Below are positions 8,512-16,601 of a stretch of 64,000 bases of DNA, piece after piece (the first letter of the stretch is position 1; each line of letters begins with the position of its first letter). The notes beneath the pieces are model-generated. The model searched no databases, was not told where the DNA came from, and worked only from the letters and a program-made list of their open reading frames with translations. The position numbers and the translations under genes were made by a program. Origin of the DNA: RGIG1993 sp964564225 (GTDB lineage: Bacteria; Bacillota; Clostridia; Oscillospirales; CAG-272); NCBI GenBank assembly GCA_964564225.1, contig CAZMAF010000001.1, positions 78,133 to 142,132 on the forward strand, written 5' to 3'.

Positions 8512-9354
8512 ATGACACTGTTGTTATCGTTTATGGCATTATTTTTTTCGGGCGGCATTTTTTATCTGACGGGGCTCTATACCGTCTGGTATTATTATTT
8601 TATTCCGCTCGTTCTCTTTGTTCCGCTTTATTGGCTTTCTTTCGTACTCGTCGTGCTTGCGGCAGGTGTTATCGGGCTCTTTTTCTCAAAGAAAAAAGAG
8701 GTGGCGAAGCCTTACGGCTTCTTTTATTGGGTCACGGTAAAGGGTATTGCCGAGGTGTTGAGATTTCTGCGTGTCAAGGTAGCCGTCACGGGTACTGAAA
8801 AATTGCCCGAAGGTACGTTCGTTGCGGTTTATAATCACCGTTCTGGGATTGATCCTTTTATTCTGATGACACGCTTGCCCGTTAAGCGCATCGTGATGAT
8901 CTCGAAACCCGAAAATGAGAAAATTCCTGTTGTCGGTAAGTATATGCATTATTCCGGCTTTTTGACGATTGACAGAAAGAGTCCGATGAAGGCGCGCAAA
9001 ACGGTAGAGCGTTCTGCCGTGTGGGTGCGTGAGGGTATTGCCTCGGTTGCTATTTCTCCCGAGGGAACACGCAGTAAATCGGGTAAGCTGCTCGCCTTTC
9101 GCGCCGCTCCCTTTTCAACGGCGATGAAGGCGCAGTCGCCCCTTGTTGTGACGACGATGAGAAATACTGAAAAGGTGTTCAAGCGTTTCCCGTGGCGCAG
9201 TACGACAGTCGAGCTTCATATCGTTGACGTTTTGTCGGCGGAATTGGTTTCGTCGCTCGCTTCCTCCGATCTTTCGGCGAAAGTCAGAGAGCTGATGCTT
9301 GACGATCTTCACGAGATCGACAGCTTTCCGCCCGTGAAAAAGGAAGAAGAATGA
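8512..9354 (+). CDS. plsC: 1-acyl-sn-glycerol-3-phosphate acyltransferase (PlsC-like)
   Basis: 280 residues. PlsC transfers an acyl chain to lysophosphatidic acid at the membrane to make phosphatidic acid. Two hydrophobic helices occupy about residues 1-60, as in many Clostridial PlsC proteins. The catalytic block is NHRSGID (NHx4D motif) and the glycerophosphate-binding block is SPEGTRSK. The start at 8512 is set by GGAGG at 8501-8505; an earlier in-frame ATG at 8473 lacks a site. The gap to the flavin reductase gene is only 45 bases, and the pair ends at a strong terminator. Confidence 0.88.
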   Translation: MTLLLSFMALFFSGGIFYLTGLYTVWYYYFIPLVLFVPLYWLSFVLVVLAAGVIGLFFSKKKEVAKPYGFFYWVTVKGIAEVLRFLRVKVAVTGTEKLPEGTFVAVYNHRSGIDPFILMTRLPVKRIVMISKPENEKIPVVGKYMHYSGFLTIDRKSPMKARKTVERSAVWVREGIASVAISPEGTRSKSGKLLAFRAAPFSTAMKAQSPLVVTTMRNTEKVFKRFPWRSTTVELHIVDVLSAELVSSLASSDLSAKVRELMLDDLHEIDSFPPVKKEEE

Positions 9355-9401
9355 CCTGTTTTTTGATAAAATTACGGTAAATCTCATTTTTTATAAAAAT
9401 C

Positions 9402-9449
9402 AAGAGCAAGAACACAAGGAAAGCTTCCGTGTGTTCTTGCTCTTTTTTT
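9402..9449. terminator. Bidirectional intrinsic terminator
   Basis: A 15-base stem (AAGAGCAAGAACACA and its complement) with a T run on the plus side and an A run before it. It separates the convergent plsC and cysteine-desulfurase-like genes. Confidence 0.85.
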
Positions 9450-9454
9450 GGGGG

Positions 9455-10615
9455 CTATCGCCGTTTTACGCTTAAGTCCTTCAGGGCGTAAATGAGGGCA
9501 TCGGCATCTTTTTCGGTGTTGAAATAGCCGAAGGAGGCGCGGAGCGCGCCGATGGCTTCTGTTTTTGTGTGGCGGTGGGCAAGCGGGGCGCAGTGCAGAC
9601 CGTCGCGCAGAGCAATGCCGCGCTCGTCGAGGAGTTTGGCAACAGTGGCGGCATCCTTTCGGGCGTGGTTAAACAGTACTGTTCCGAAAGAGGTACGGCG
9701 CGGATAATAGACACGTAAATCGGGCAGGGTGAGCAGACGGTCCTTGAGATAATGGGCAAGATAGGCTTCCTTTTTGCCAATTTCTTCACAAGACGTCTTG
9801 TTCACGAAATCAAGTCCCGCTTTGAAGGCGGCAATACACTCGATGGGAAGTGTACCTGCTTCAAGGCGCTCGGGCAAAAGCGGCGGCATTTTTTCGCTGC
9901 GGGAGTCGCTTCCGCTTCCGCCTTCGATGATCGTTTGCAGGCTGTCGTCGGGAACGCTTTTGGAAAATAGCGCAAAGCCTGCGCCGCGCAATCCGTACAG
10001 CCCTTTATGCGATGGCGCACAGAGCGCTGTGATTGACATGGCATTCAGGTCGATGTCGGCGCTTCCCGCTGACTGCGAAGCATCGACGATGAAAAAGAGC
10101 TTTCGTTTTTTGCAAAAGTCGCCGATGGCTTTTAACGGTAGCTCGACAGGCAGGCAGTTGGAGCGATGGCATGCAATTACGCCGACGGTATTGGGGCGCA
10201 GTCCTTTTTCAAGCGAGGCAAGGACTGCTTCGGTATCTCCGCCGTTTTCCGCAAAGCTCCGATAGAGGCTGTAACTGACATCCTTTGCGGCAAGAGAGGC
10301 AACGGGGCGTAGTGTGGCGTTGTGTTCGACGTCTGAGAGCAGCAGGTGGCTGTGGTCGGGGGTGAGAGCCTTAACGGTGAGATTTAAGGCGTAGGTGGCG
10401 TTTGGGGTAAAGACTACGCGCTCTGCCTCTCCGCCGAAGTGTTCGGCGATTGCAAGGCGCGTGTCAAACAGAACGTCGGCGGCATTCCGGGCGGCAAAAT
10501 GCGCCCCTCTGCCCGCGTTTCCGTAAGCGGTTTTCGCTGCTTCGGTAAAGGCAGCCAAAACCGCGGGTGGCTTCGGGTAGGTGGTGGCGGCGTTATCGAG
10601 ATAAACGGCAGTCAT
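9455..10615 (-). CDS. Class V aminotransferase, cysteine desulfurase-like
   Basis: 386 residues of the PLP-dependent fold type I class V group. It opens with YLDNAATTYPKPPAV, has the PLP lysine in APSHKGLYGLRGAG near residue 200 and a cysteine in RDGLHCAPLAH near residue 330, the position of the persulfide cysteine in this subgroup. It probably mobilises sulfur (or selenium) from cysteine. The start at 10615 overlaps the TGA of the DUF3343 gene in an ATGA arrangement, so the two are translated together; this supports a shared sulfur/selenium role. It is not the iscS of a Fe-S cluster operon, as no iscU lies nearby. Confidence 0.85.
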   Translation of the reverse strand: MTAVYLDNAATTYPKPPAVLAAFTEAAKTAYGNAGRGAHFAARNAADVLFDTRLAIAEHFGGEAERVVFTPNATYALNLTVKALTPDHSHLLLSDVEHNATLRPVASLAAKDVSYSLYRSFAENGGDTEAVLASLEKGLRPNTVGVIACHRSNCLPVELPLKAIGDFCKKRKLFFIVDASQSAGSADIDLNAMSITALCAPSHKGLYGLRGAGFALFSKSVPDDSLQTIIEGGSGSDSRSEKMPPLLPERLEAGTLPIECIAAFKAGLDFVNKTSCEEIGKKEAYLAHYLKDRLLTLPDLRVYYPRRTSFGTVLFNHARKDAATVAKLLDERGIALRDGLHCAPLAHRHTKTEAIGALRASFGYFNTEKDADALIYALKDLSVKRR

Positions 10616-10839
10616 TCTTCCTGCCTCCATACCTTTTTATAAGGCAGATCCGATACCGTCAGAATATGGGTGGCATCGTTTGCCTTGCGGCAATCAATAT
10701 CCACACCCCACGCACAGCCTTTATCGGATAACGTGGGCGGTAGTTTTAAAACGCTCGCCTCGATTTTGTTTGCCGTCAGAACAAGTCTTGCTTTTTGTGC
10801 AAATGTCATAGACGGCAGGGTGATGATACATTTGCTCAT
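10612..10839 (-). CDS. DUF3343 family protein (putative Se/S carrier-like)
   Basis: 75 residues beginning MSKCIITLPSMTFAQKARLV with the central GCAWGVDIDC segment. The DUF3343 fold is named Se/S carrier-like because members sit next to selenium or sulfur genes. The two cysteines of the central segment and the four-base overlap with a cysteine-desulfurase-like gene make a persulfide relay plausible. The role is inferred from neighbours only. Confidence 0.8.
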   Translation of the reverse strand: MSKCIITLPSMTFAQKARLVLTANKIEASVLKLPPTLSDKGCAWGVDIDCRKANDATHILTVSDLPYKKVWRQEE

Positions 10840-10857
10840 ATTGATTTCCTTTATCTA

Positions 10858-11427
10858 TTAAAGAAGCATGGGTTGAAGTTGCCGTCCTGAAAGCGCTTCC
10901 TCGATCGTTTCGGGAAGCTTGGTCAGGTCGGCAATGAGCGAGGTCGGTTTGTGAATAGGATCGTCCTGACCGAAGGGAACGAAATAGCAGTTTTTTCTGA
11001 CAGTCAGGGCGGCAAGGTTGGAAAGTCCTTGCGCGAGCGCATCGTTGGAGGCGAGAGCAATGACGAGTGGACGGGCGTTTCTGAGATGCGCTTTGGCTGC
11101 CATTGGTACGGTGGCGTCAATAATGCCGTGCGCGAGCTTGGCAAGGGTGTTGCCCGTGCAGGGGGCGATGGCGAGAAGATCAAAGAGTTTTGCAGGACCG
11201 ATGGTTTCGGCTTCGACGATTGAGCGGATAGCAGGCTCGCCGCAGAGCGCTTCAACGGTTTTGCAGAAATCCTCGGCGCGTCCGAAGCGCGTGGAGGTTG
11301 TTTGCACTGCTTCGCTGAAGATTGGAATTACGCGGTAGCGCTCGCAAAGGATGGGCAGTAGAGAAAGAAGCGCTTTGTGGGTACAGAACGAGCCGCAGAT
11401 GGCGAGCCCGACGGTGTGTTCTTTCAT
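10858..11427 (-). CDS. dpaB: Dipicolinate synthase subunit B
   Basis: 189 residues of the flavoprotein (UbiX/Dfp-like) fold. With DpaA it makes dipicolinic acid, the calcium-chelating small molecule of the spore core, in the mother cell. The N-terminal VGLAICGSFCTHK, the PCTGNTLAKLA segment and the NARPLVIALASND stretch are characteristic. It follows dpaA after a 9-base gap as in Bacillus and Clostridium. Its presence shows that the lineage makes or recently made heat-resistant endospores. Confidence 0.95.
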   Translation of the reverse strand: MKEHTVGLAICGSFCTHKALLSLLPILCERYRVIPIFSEAVQTTSTRFGRAEDFCKTVEALCGEPAIRSIVEAETIGPAKLFDLLAIAPCTGNTLAKLAHGIIDATVPMAAKAHLRNARPLVIALASNDALAQGLSNLAALTVRKNCYFVPFGQDDPIHKPTSLIADLTKLPETIEEALSGRQLQPMLL

Positions 11428-11436
11428 AGCGACTCC

Positions 11437-12300
11437 TTACAGTCCGAAGGCATCGCTGACACAGTCTGCGATGATCCTGCCCGCTGTTTTCGGCGAGAAT
11501 TTACCGGGAAGTCCGAGCGCTGTATTGATACGAAGTCCTTTTTCGCCCGCCGCGCGCAGATCAATACCGCCGGGCAGGGAAGCAAGCTCAATGACGGTGG
11601 CATCCTTGGGGATTTTTTCGATTACCTCGCGTGTGATGACCTCCTCAGGTACGGTGTTAAAGAGAAAATCGCAGGTTTCAACGAGAGAGGGCAGACTGAG
11701 AAAGCCGTATGCCGCAAGTCCTGCGCTGTATGCCCACGCGCGATCGCGGGCAGAACGCGCGACGACCGTGACGTTTGCACCGAGTGACGACAGGCTGTCG
11801 GCAAGCATTTTGCCGATTCTGCCGTAACCCGTAATGATGACGTGCGAATTGCAAAGCGTGATCGTACTTTCACGAATGGCGATGGCAAGAGCGCCTTCGA
11901 CGGTGGCACGCGCGTTTTTAATGGCAAAGGTTTCGCCCGATGCATAGTCGAAGACCGAGAAGCCTTCGGGAAGTTCTGCGCCGAGAAGTCCGGCCGCTAT
12001 TTTCTGATGGCGCGAAAGGTGGGCGAAAAGCTCGGCAAGTGTGATGGGTTTGGTGGAAAGCGGGGCGTTGATCTTTATGCCGTCGTAGCTGTACGGCAGA
12101 GGGAGAATGACAAGATCGGCAAGATATAAAGCATCCTTCAGATCGGGCGCTTTCTGAAGCTGTCCCGCGGTATCACTCACGACGTCAAGCCCGTAGACCG
12201 ATACCGTAAAGCCCGCGTCGTAAAACGCTTTGGCAGCTTCAAGCTGTCTGAGATCGCCGCCGATCACGGCGATTTTTTTAGGCAAAGATGTCTGTTTCAT
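11437..12300 (-). CDS. dpaA: Dipicolinate synthase subunit A
   Basis: 287 residues. The N-terminal part (KIAVIGGDLRQLEAAKAFYD) is the DpaA-specific domain and the C-terminal half is a Rossmann NAD(P) domain with VIITGYGRIGKMLADSLSSL. The enzyme forms dipicolinate from dihydroxytetrahydrodipicolinate made in the lysine pathway. It heads the dpaAB operon, read divergently from the Cys-rich protein gene. A sigma-K-like promoter precedes it. Confidence 0.95.
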   Translation of the reverse strand: MKQTSLPKKIAVIGGDLRQLEAAKAFYDAGFTVSVYGLDVVSDTAGQLQKAPDLKDALYLADLVILPLPYSYDGIKINAPLSTKPITLAELFAHLSRHQKIAAGLLGAELPEGFSVFDYASGETFAIKNARATVEGALAIAIRESTITLCNSHVIITGYGRIGKMLADSLSSLGANVTVVARSARDRAWAYSAGLAAYGFLSLPSLVETCDFLFNTVPEEVITREVIEKIPKDATVIELASLPGGIDLRAAGEKGLRINTALGLPGKFSPKTAGRIIADCVSDAFGL

Positions 12301-12331
12301 GGGGGATTCCTTTCCTTTTGGACTTCTTTAA

Positions 12332-12359
12332 CAGTATATGATGAAGAAACCCTCGGGTG
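12332..12359 (-). promoter_or_regulatory. Candidate sigma-K promoter of dpaAB
   Basis: On the minus strand CACC (sigma-K -35 mACm) is followed after 16 bases by CATATACTG, one base away from the sigma-K -10 pattern CATAnnnTA. In Bacillus the homologous operon is sigma-K dependent. The call is inference from motif and gene identity. Confidence 0.5.
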
Positions 12360-12509
12360 AAAGGAAAAGAGGAAGGGTGAGAACTTTGAAAAATCGAGAT
12401 TTATCGGTCCGCGGGAGCTGTTAAAAAATGTCCCCATATCCCCAGAACTTTCAAAACAAGGCAAAAACAAATTTCATCGAAAAACCGAGGGGCATTTTTT
12501 TGTCTTCTG

Positions 12510-12518
12510 CATAGAATA
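12510..12518 (+). promoter_or_regulatory. Possible sporulation-type -10 element
   Basis: CATAGAATA matches CATAnnnTA exactly, about 50 bases before the Cys-rich protein gene. No AC-type -35 element at the right distance is seen, so this is weak support for mother-cell expression. Confidence 0.3.
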
Positions 12519-12570
12519 GGAGTAAAGGCGAAGGTGGCTTCGTCTTGAATCTATGACAGGAGGGTGAAAT

Positions 12571-13368
12571 ATGCCTGATATCAGAGGAATGTCGCACGAC
12601 TGCTCGCCGCGGCGTGAAACAGTCTGCATTGACACGTACAGAATCCTTGATAGCTGTAAGGACAAAGATTGTTTTGAAGATACGAATTTACTTCTGACCG
12701 ATTACGGACAGGAGATCATTGAAAAGTCGTCAAACGTTCGTGTGGCATCTACGGAGCTTGTCTGGAGCGATATTTCGGTATCGCCCGTGAAGTTTAATAA
12801 AGGTTTTTATCAAGTTAATATTCGCTACTATACGAAGCTCGTTCTTGAAGCGTGCGTAACCATGGGTAAGGTGCAGGAGCTTGAAGCGCTTGCCGTCAAC
12901 GATAAGACCGTCGTTTTATACGGCGGCTGCGGCAGAGTCAGCTCGTTCAGAAGCGGTGCGCTTGCTGACGATTTTTGTATGTGCAAGAATGACGAGGTCA
13001 AAACGACCTCCGATCCCAGTGTCGTCGTCGAAGCGGTCGATCCCATTGCGCTTTCGATTAAGGTTTGTGAGGAAGTTAAAAAATGCTGTTGTGTTTGTTC
13101 CTGCGAAGACGTGCCGATGAAGGTGCTAAACTGCCTTAGCGGCAATCTCTGCCATAGCAGAGGGCAAAAGAACGTTTACGTTACACTCGGCTTTTTCTCG
13201 GTCATTCGCGTAGAGCGTCCCGCTCAGCTGATGATCTCTGCGACCGAATACGCAGTTCCCGACAAGGTTTGCTGTAAGCAGGACGAGGAAGATCCTTGCG
13301 CGCTTTTTGCCAAAATGTCCTTTCCGACGTCGGAATTTACGACGGGCTGCTGTCAGAACGAGTGCTGA
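12571..13368 (+). CDS. Cysteine-rich protein of unknown function, conserved type in Clostridia
   Basis: 265 residues with about 25 cysteines, several clustered (KKCCCVCSCED near residue 170, DKVCCKQDEEDPC near 235, GCCQNEC at the end). No signal peptide or transmembrane helix. The start MPDIRGMSHDCSPRRETVCI is preceded by an AGGAGGGTG site. The body looks beta-rich with two similar halves (FYQVNIRYYTKLVLEACV and VYVTLGFFSVIRVERPAQL). Its divergent position to dpaAB and its cysteine content suggest a spore-coat or other cross-linked structural role, but this is inference. Confidence 0.7.
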   Translation: MPDIRGMSHDCSPRRETVCIDTYRILDSCKDKDCFEDTNLLLTDYGQEIIEKSSNVRVASTELVWSDISVSPVKFNKGFYQVNIRYYTKLVLEACVTMGKVQELEALAVNDKTVVLYGGCGRVSSFRSGALADDFCMCKNDEVKTTSDPSVVVEAVDPIALSIKVCEEVKKCCCVCSCEDVPMKVLNCLSGNLCHSRGQKNVYVTLGFFSVIRVERPAQLMISATEYAVPDKVCCKQDEEDPCALFAKMSFPTSEFTTGCCQNEC

Positions 13369-13375
13369 TTAAAAA

Positions 13376-13456
13376 AACGGGCGAAATTCAAAGAGCAATT
13401 GGCTTTCGCCCGTTATAAAAAACAAAAACCAAGATCGTTTGACCTTGGTTTTTTGT
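13376..13456. terminator. Two adjacent intrinsic terminators
   Basis: First hairpin arms 13376-13386 and 13404-13414, with a run of T on the minus-strand side. Second hairpin arms 13427-13433 and 13444-13450, followed by TTTTTT on the plus strand. The second should end the Cys-rich gene transcript. Confidence 0.75.
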
Positions 13457-13710
13457 CATGGTTAGATACGTTTGAAATTTGCGGTATTGGAATGGTTTTG
13501 AGGAGTTTTTGAATCAGGATTTCTTGTTTTTTGCTGAAAACGTCCTGTATTAGTGATAATTTCAAAATAAAAATTTCCTCACGGTTGCGGGTGATACCGC
13601 ATATTCATATTTTTCTGTTATTATCTGAAAGATCAATGGACGTCGGTACAAACTTTACTGTTTCGTTTTCGCAGCGAAAAACACAATTTACTTGCTTTTG
13701 AATAGCATAC

Positions 13711-13992
13711 TTGCTTGTAGAACGGCAATGGTTCAACGATGATTACGAAGAATTTATGAGTGGAAACGGTTTCGGATTAAATACCGTTCGTTGTCTTGAC
13801 CAAAACATTGTTTTTATTGATGACCGTTTGAGTTTTTCCTGTGATGAAATTGAAATCGTTCGTGCGGTTTGTAATCCTGATATTGGAAAAACCGTTCAAA
13901 ATTTACTCGCTAAACGCAAGAAAAATCAGGAGCAAGTGTTATCCTTTTTCTACAAAAAAACGACCTGCCGCGCGGCAGGTCGTTTTTTGTAG
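13711..13992 (+). other. Short ORF in a gene-poor stretch, probable remnant
   Basis: The 13457-14008 interval has no convincing gene. This 93-codon frame has protein-like composition over its first 75 codons (RCLDQNIVFIDDRLSFSC, then VRAVCNPDIGKTVQNLLAKR), but its last 15 codons translate the neighbouring terminator hairpin, no good ribosome site precedes it, and stops interrupt the frames upstream. I do not recognise a family. It is best read as the decayed 3' end of a lost gene. Confidence 0.3.
13955..13988. terminator. Strong bidirectional terminator
   Basis: A perfect palindromic hairpin (ACGACCTGCC paired with GGCAGGTCGT around CGCG) flanked by A6 and T6. On the minus strand it ends the 2-oxoacid oxidoreductase operon. 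Confidence 0.88.
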
Positions 13993-14008
13993 ATTGTTTT
14001 TTGATGGT

Positions 14009-14545
14009 TCAGCTCTTGTAATGATAACCGATGGCGAAAGCTTTTTTATTGTTTTCGATCAGTTTCGCCTTGGATGCAGGAATGGAGGCTACCATGTGTT
14101 CGATGAACTCGTCCTTGTCAAAGATGCCCGATTCGGCAACGAATTTGCCGAGCATAATGACGTTAGCGCCGCCTTTGAGGTCGTTTTTATCGGCAAGCTC
14201 GGTAGCGGGAATGTAGAAAGCGCGGATGTCGTTTCTTTCGCTCTTTTTGGAAATGAGCGTAGAGTCAACGAGCAGGATACCGCCTTCGGCTACCGTAGGC
14301 TCGAACTTTTCAAAGGATTGAATGTTGAAGGAAAAGAGTACGTCGGGCAGGTTGACGATGGGAGAGCCGATTTCCTCATCCGAGAGAATCACGCTGCAGT
14401 TTGCCGTACCGCCGCGCATTTCGGGACCGTAGGAGGGAAGCCACGATACCTTCATATCCTTATCCATACCGACCTTTGCGATCTGCTTACCGGCAAAGAG
14501 AACGCCCTGACCGCCAAAGCCTGCAATGAGAATTTTCGTCGTCAT
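14009..14545 (-). CDS. vorC: 2-oxoacid:ferredoxin oxidoreductase, gamma subunit
   Basis: 178 residues. The gamma subunit of the pyruvate/ketoisovalerate/2-oxoglutarate:ferredoxin oxidoreductase family, identified by KILIAGFGGQGVLFAGKQIA at the N-terminus and PSYGPEMRGGTANCSVI. The complex oxidatively decarboxylates a 2-oxoacid to acyl-CoA and reduces ferredoxin. It is the last gene of the operon (ATPase, ferredoxin, alpha, beta, gamma), with one base between it and the TPP subunit. Subunit order and size fit the VOR/KOR type; the exact substrate cannot be told from sequence. Confidence 0.88.
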   Translation of the reverse strand: MTTKILIAGFGGQGVLFAGKQIAKVGMDKDMKVSWLPSYGPEMRGGTANCSVILSDEEIGSPIVNLPDVLFSFNIQSFEKFEPTVAEGGILLVDSTLISKKSERNDIRAFYIPATELADKNDLKGGANVIMLGKFVAESGIFDKDEFIEHMVASIPASKAKLIENNKKAFAIGYHYKS

Positions 14546-14546
14546 T

Positions 14547-15299
14547 TTAGTTTTCCTCCTTGCTCTTGTCCTTGTATACGCCGAGCGGATAGAAGGGCAT
14601 CATATTCTGTCTGAGCCATTCGAGTGCTTCGGTGGGGGCAAGTCCCCAGTTGGTAGGACAGGTTGAAAGCACCTCAACGATCGAGAAGCCTTTTTTGTCA
14701 AGCTGGTTCCGGAACGCCTTTCTGATTGCCTTTTTGGCCGCGATGACGTTCTTGGGGCAGTCGACGGCTACACGCTCGGCGTAAGCCGTGCCGTCAAGCG
14801 TTGAAAGCATTTCGCAAACGTGAACGGGATTACCCTGAATTTTGGGGTCTCTGCCGTAGGGCGAGGTGGTAGTTACCTGACCGAGCAGGGTAGTGGGCGC
14901 CATCTGACCGCCCGTCATACCGTAGATTGCGTTGTTGATAAAAATAACTGTGATATTTTCACGACGCGATGCGGCGTGTACCGTTTAGGCAGTGCCGAGA
15001 GCGGCAAGGCCGCCGTCGCCCTGATAGGTGAAAACGACGTTTTCGGGAAGCGAGCGTTTGACACCTGTTGCAACAGCGGGCGCTCTGCCGTGTGGCGCTT
15101 CGATCATATCGCATTCAAAATAGTTATAAGCAAATACCGAGCAGCCGACGGGTGCAATACCGATTGTTTTGCCCTCAATGCCAAGCTCGTCGATCACTTC
15201 GGCGACAAGGCGATGCACGATACCGTGCGTACAGCCGGGGCAGTAATGGAAGGGTACGTCAGCAAGCGCGTGCGGTTTATCAAATACAACTTTACTCAT
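14547..15299 (-). pseudogene. vorA: 2-oxoacid:ferredoxin oxidoreductase beta (TPP) subunit, interrupted by a stop codon
   Basis: Over 251 codons the frame matches a full TPP-binding beta subunit (FHYCPGCTHGIVHRL, then VVFTYQGDGGLAALGTA, then NITVIFINNAIYGMTGGQMA) but carries an in-frame TAA at 14985-14987 directly after GLAALGTA. The codon before (GCC) and the frame after (ACG GTA CAC) continue without shift. Homologues have glutamate here (GTAET), so GAA to TAA is the simplest change. Start overlaps the alpha-subunit stop (TGATG). The rest of the operon is intact, so either a very recent mutation or a base-calling error is likely. Without the second half the TPP site is incomplete. Confidence 0.85.
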
Positions 15300-16357
15300 C
15301 AGATTTTACCTCCGATTTTACGGATTTCGGCAAGGATTTCTTCGGGTGTGGGCATCATACCGCCCGTTCTGCCGTAGAAGGATACGGGGCGCGAGCATTC
15401 GATAGCGAGCTTAACGTCGCCCGTCATCTGACCTTTATTGAGTTCAACGACGAGAAATTCCTTAGCGGTCTTTGCAACCTTTGCCAATGTTTTGTTGGGG
15501 TAAGGCCAAAGGGTGATGGGACGAACCATACCGACTTTGATGCCTTCCTTGCGCGCCATTGAGATGGCAGTTTTACAGATACGGCTCGTAATACCGTAAG
15601 AAACGATCACGATGTCGGCGTCTTCGGTCAGATATTCCTCGGCGCGTACTTCGTTTTCTTCGATTTCGGCATAACGGATAAAACGCTCGTTGATTGAGTT
15701 TTCAAGCTCATCAGGCTTGATAAAGAGCGAGTTGATGATGTTTTTCGTTCTCTTGCCTTCAGTACCTGTGGTTGCCCAAGGCTTTTCGGGCAGAACGGCA
15801 GCGTCGGTATCCTTAAATTCAACCGGCTCCATCATCTGACCGAGCGCGCCATCGGCGAGCATCATAACCGGAACGCGATATTTGTCGCCAAGTTCGAAAG
15901 CGAGCGAGGTGAAGTCAGCTGCTTCCTGAATGCTGCTGGGCGCAAGAACGATGAGGTGAAGGTCACCGTGACCGTTTGCCTTGGTTGCCTGATAGTAGTC
16001 GCTCTGTGCGGGCTGAATACCGCCAAGACCGGGGCCGCCGCGCTGTACGTTCAGAATGAGGGCGGGCAGATCGCTGCCGACCATGTAGGAAATACCTTCG
16101 CTCTTTAAGGAAATACCGGGCGAGGAGGAGGAGGTCATAACGCGAACGCCTGCCGAGGATGCGCCGAGTACCATATTGATCGCGGCAATTTCACTTTCGG
16201 CTTGCAGACAGAGTCCGCCGACCTTGGGCATTCTTTTTGCCATATATGCGGCAATTTCGGTCTGAGGCGTAATGGGATAACCGAAATAGTGGCGGCAACC
16301 CGAGCGGATTGCAGCTTCAGCAATGGCTTCATTGCCTTTCATTAAAACCTTTGCCAT
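15299..16357 (-). CDS. vorB: 2-oxoacid:ferredoxin oxidoreductase, alpha subunit
   Basis: 352 residues; starts MAKVLMKGNEAIAEAAIRSG with AGGAGG 7 bases before it, although the frame is open further upstream. It carries the pyrimidine-binding family features GYPITPQTEIAAYMAK and MTSSSSPGISLKSEGISYM, then the C-terminal domain II with IVSYGITSRICKTAI and LVVELNKGQMTGDV. It forms the core with the TPP subunit. The fused type found in PFOR is not present; this is the four-subunit VOR/KOR layout. Its TGA overlaps the next start, indicating coupling. Confidence 0.92.
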   Translation of the reverse strand: MAKVLMKGNEAIAEAAIRSGCRHYFGYPITPQTEIAAYMAKRMPKVGGLCLQAESEIAAINMVLGASSAGVRVMTSSSSPGISLKSEGISYMVGSDLPALILNVQRGGPGLGGIQPAQSDYYQATKANGHGDLHLIVLAPSSIQEAADFTSLAFELGDKYRVPVMMLADGALGQMMEPVEFKDTDAAVLPEKPWATTGTEGKRTKNIINSLFIKPDELENSINERFIRYAEIEENEVRAEEYLTEDADIVIVSYGITSRICKTAISMARKEGIKVGMVRPITLWPYPNKTLAKVAKTAKEFLVVELNKGQMTGDVKLAIECSRPVSFYGRTGGMMPTPEEILAEIRKIGGKI

Positions 16358-16359
16358 AC

Positions 16360-16572
16360 TCAAACCTCCTTTTCCACTTTGATGGCGACGTCGGGGCACA
16401 TCATAGCGCAAAGCGCACAGCCTCTGCATTTTGCCATATCGGTCACCTCTGCGGGATGGTAACCTTTTGCATTTAATTTGTCGGTAGCAAGCACCAGAAT
16501 TTTGGTGGGGCAAGCCGTCGTACAAAGACCGCAGCCCTTACAGGTATCGACAGAGATGGTAACTTTGTTCAT
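16360..16572 (-). CDS. vorD: 4Fe-4S ferredoxin-type subunit of the oxidoreductase
   Basis: 70 residues with two complete 4Fe-4S motifs, CKGCGLCTTACP and CRGCALCAMMCP. It is the electron-transfer delta subunit that passes electrons from the TPP site to external ferredoxin. The start MNKVTISVDTC is chosen because the longer upstream frame has no ribosome site and is unrelated to the family. Only 2 bases separate it from the alpha subunit gene. Confidence 0.9.
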   Translation of the reverse strand: MNKVTISVDTCKGCGLCTTACPTKILVLATDKLNAKGYHPAEVTDMAKCRGCALCAMMCPDVAIKVEKEV

Positions 16573-16601
16573 AGCGGTTCCTTTCGTTTTATGTAAAGTA
16601 A

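Noticed and set aside
14547..14918. The second half of the TPP subunit as an independent 123-residue gene
   Set aside because: It begins in the middle of a conserved TPP-binding segment, has no ribosome site, and is in the same frame as the upstream half.
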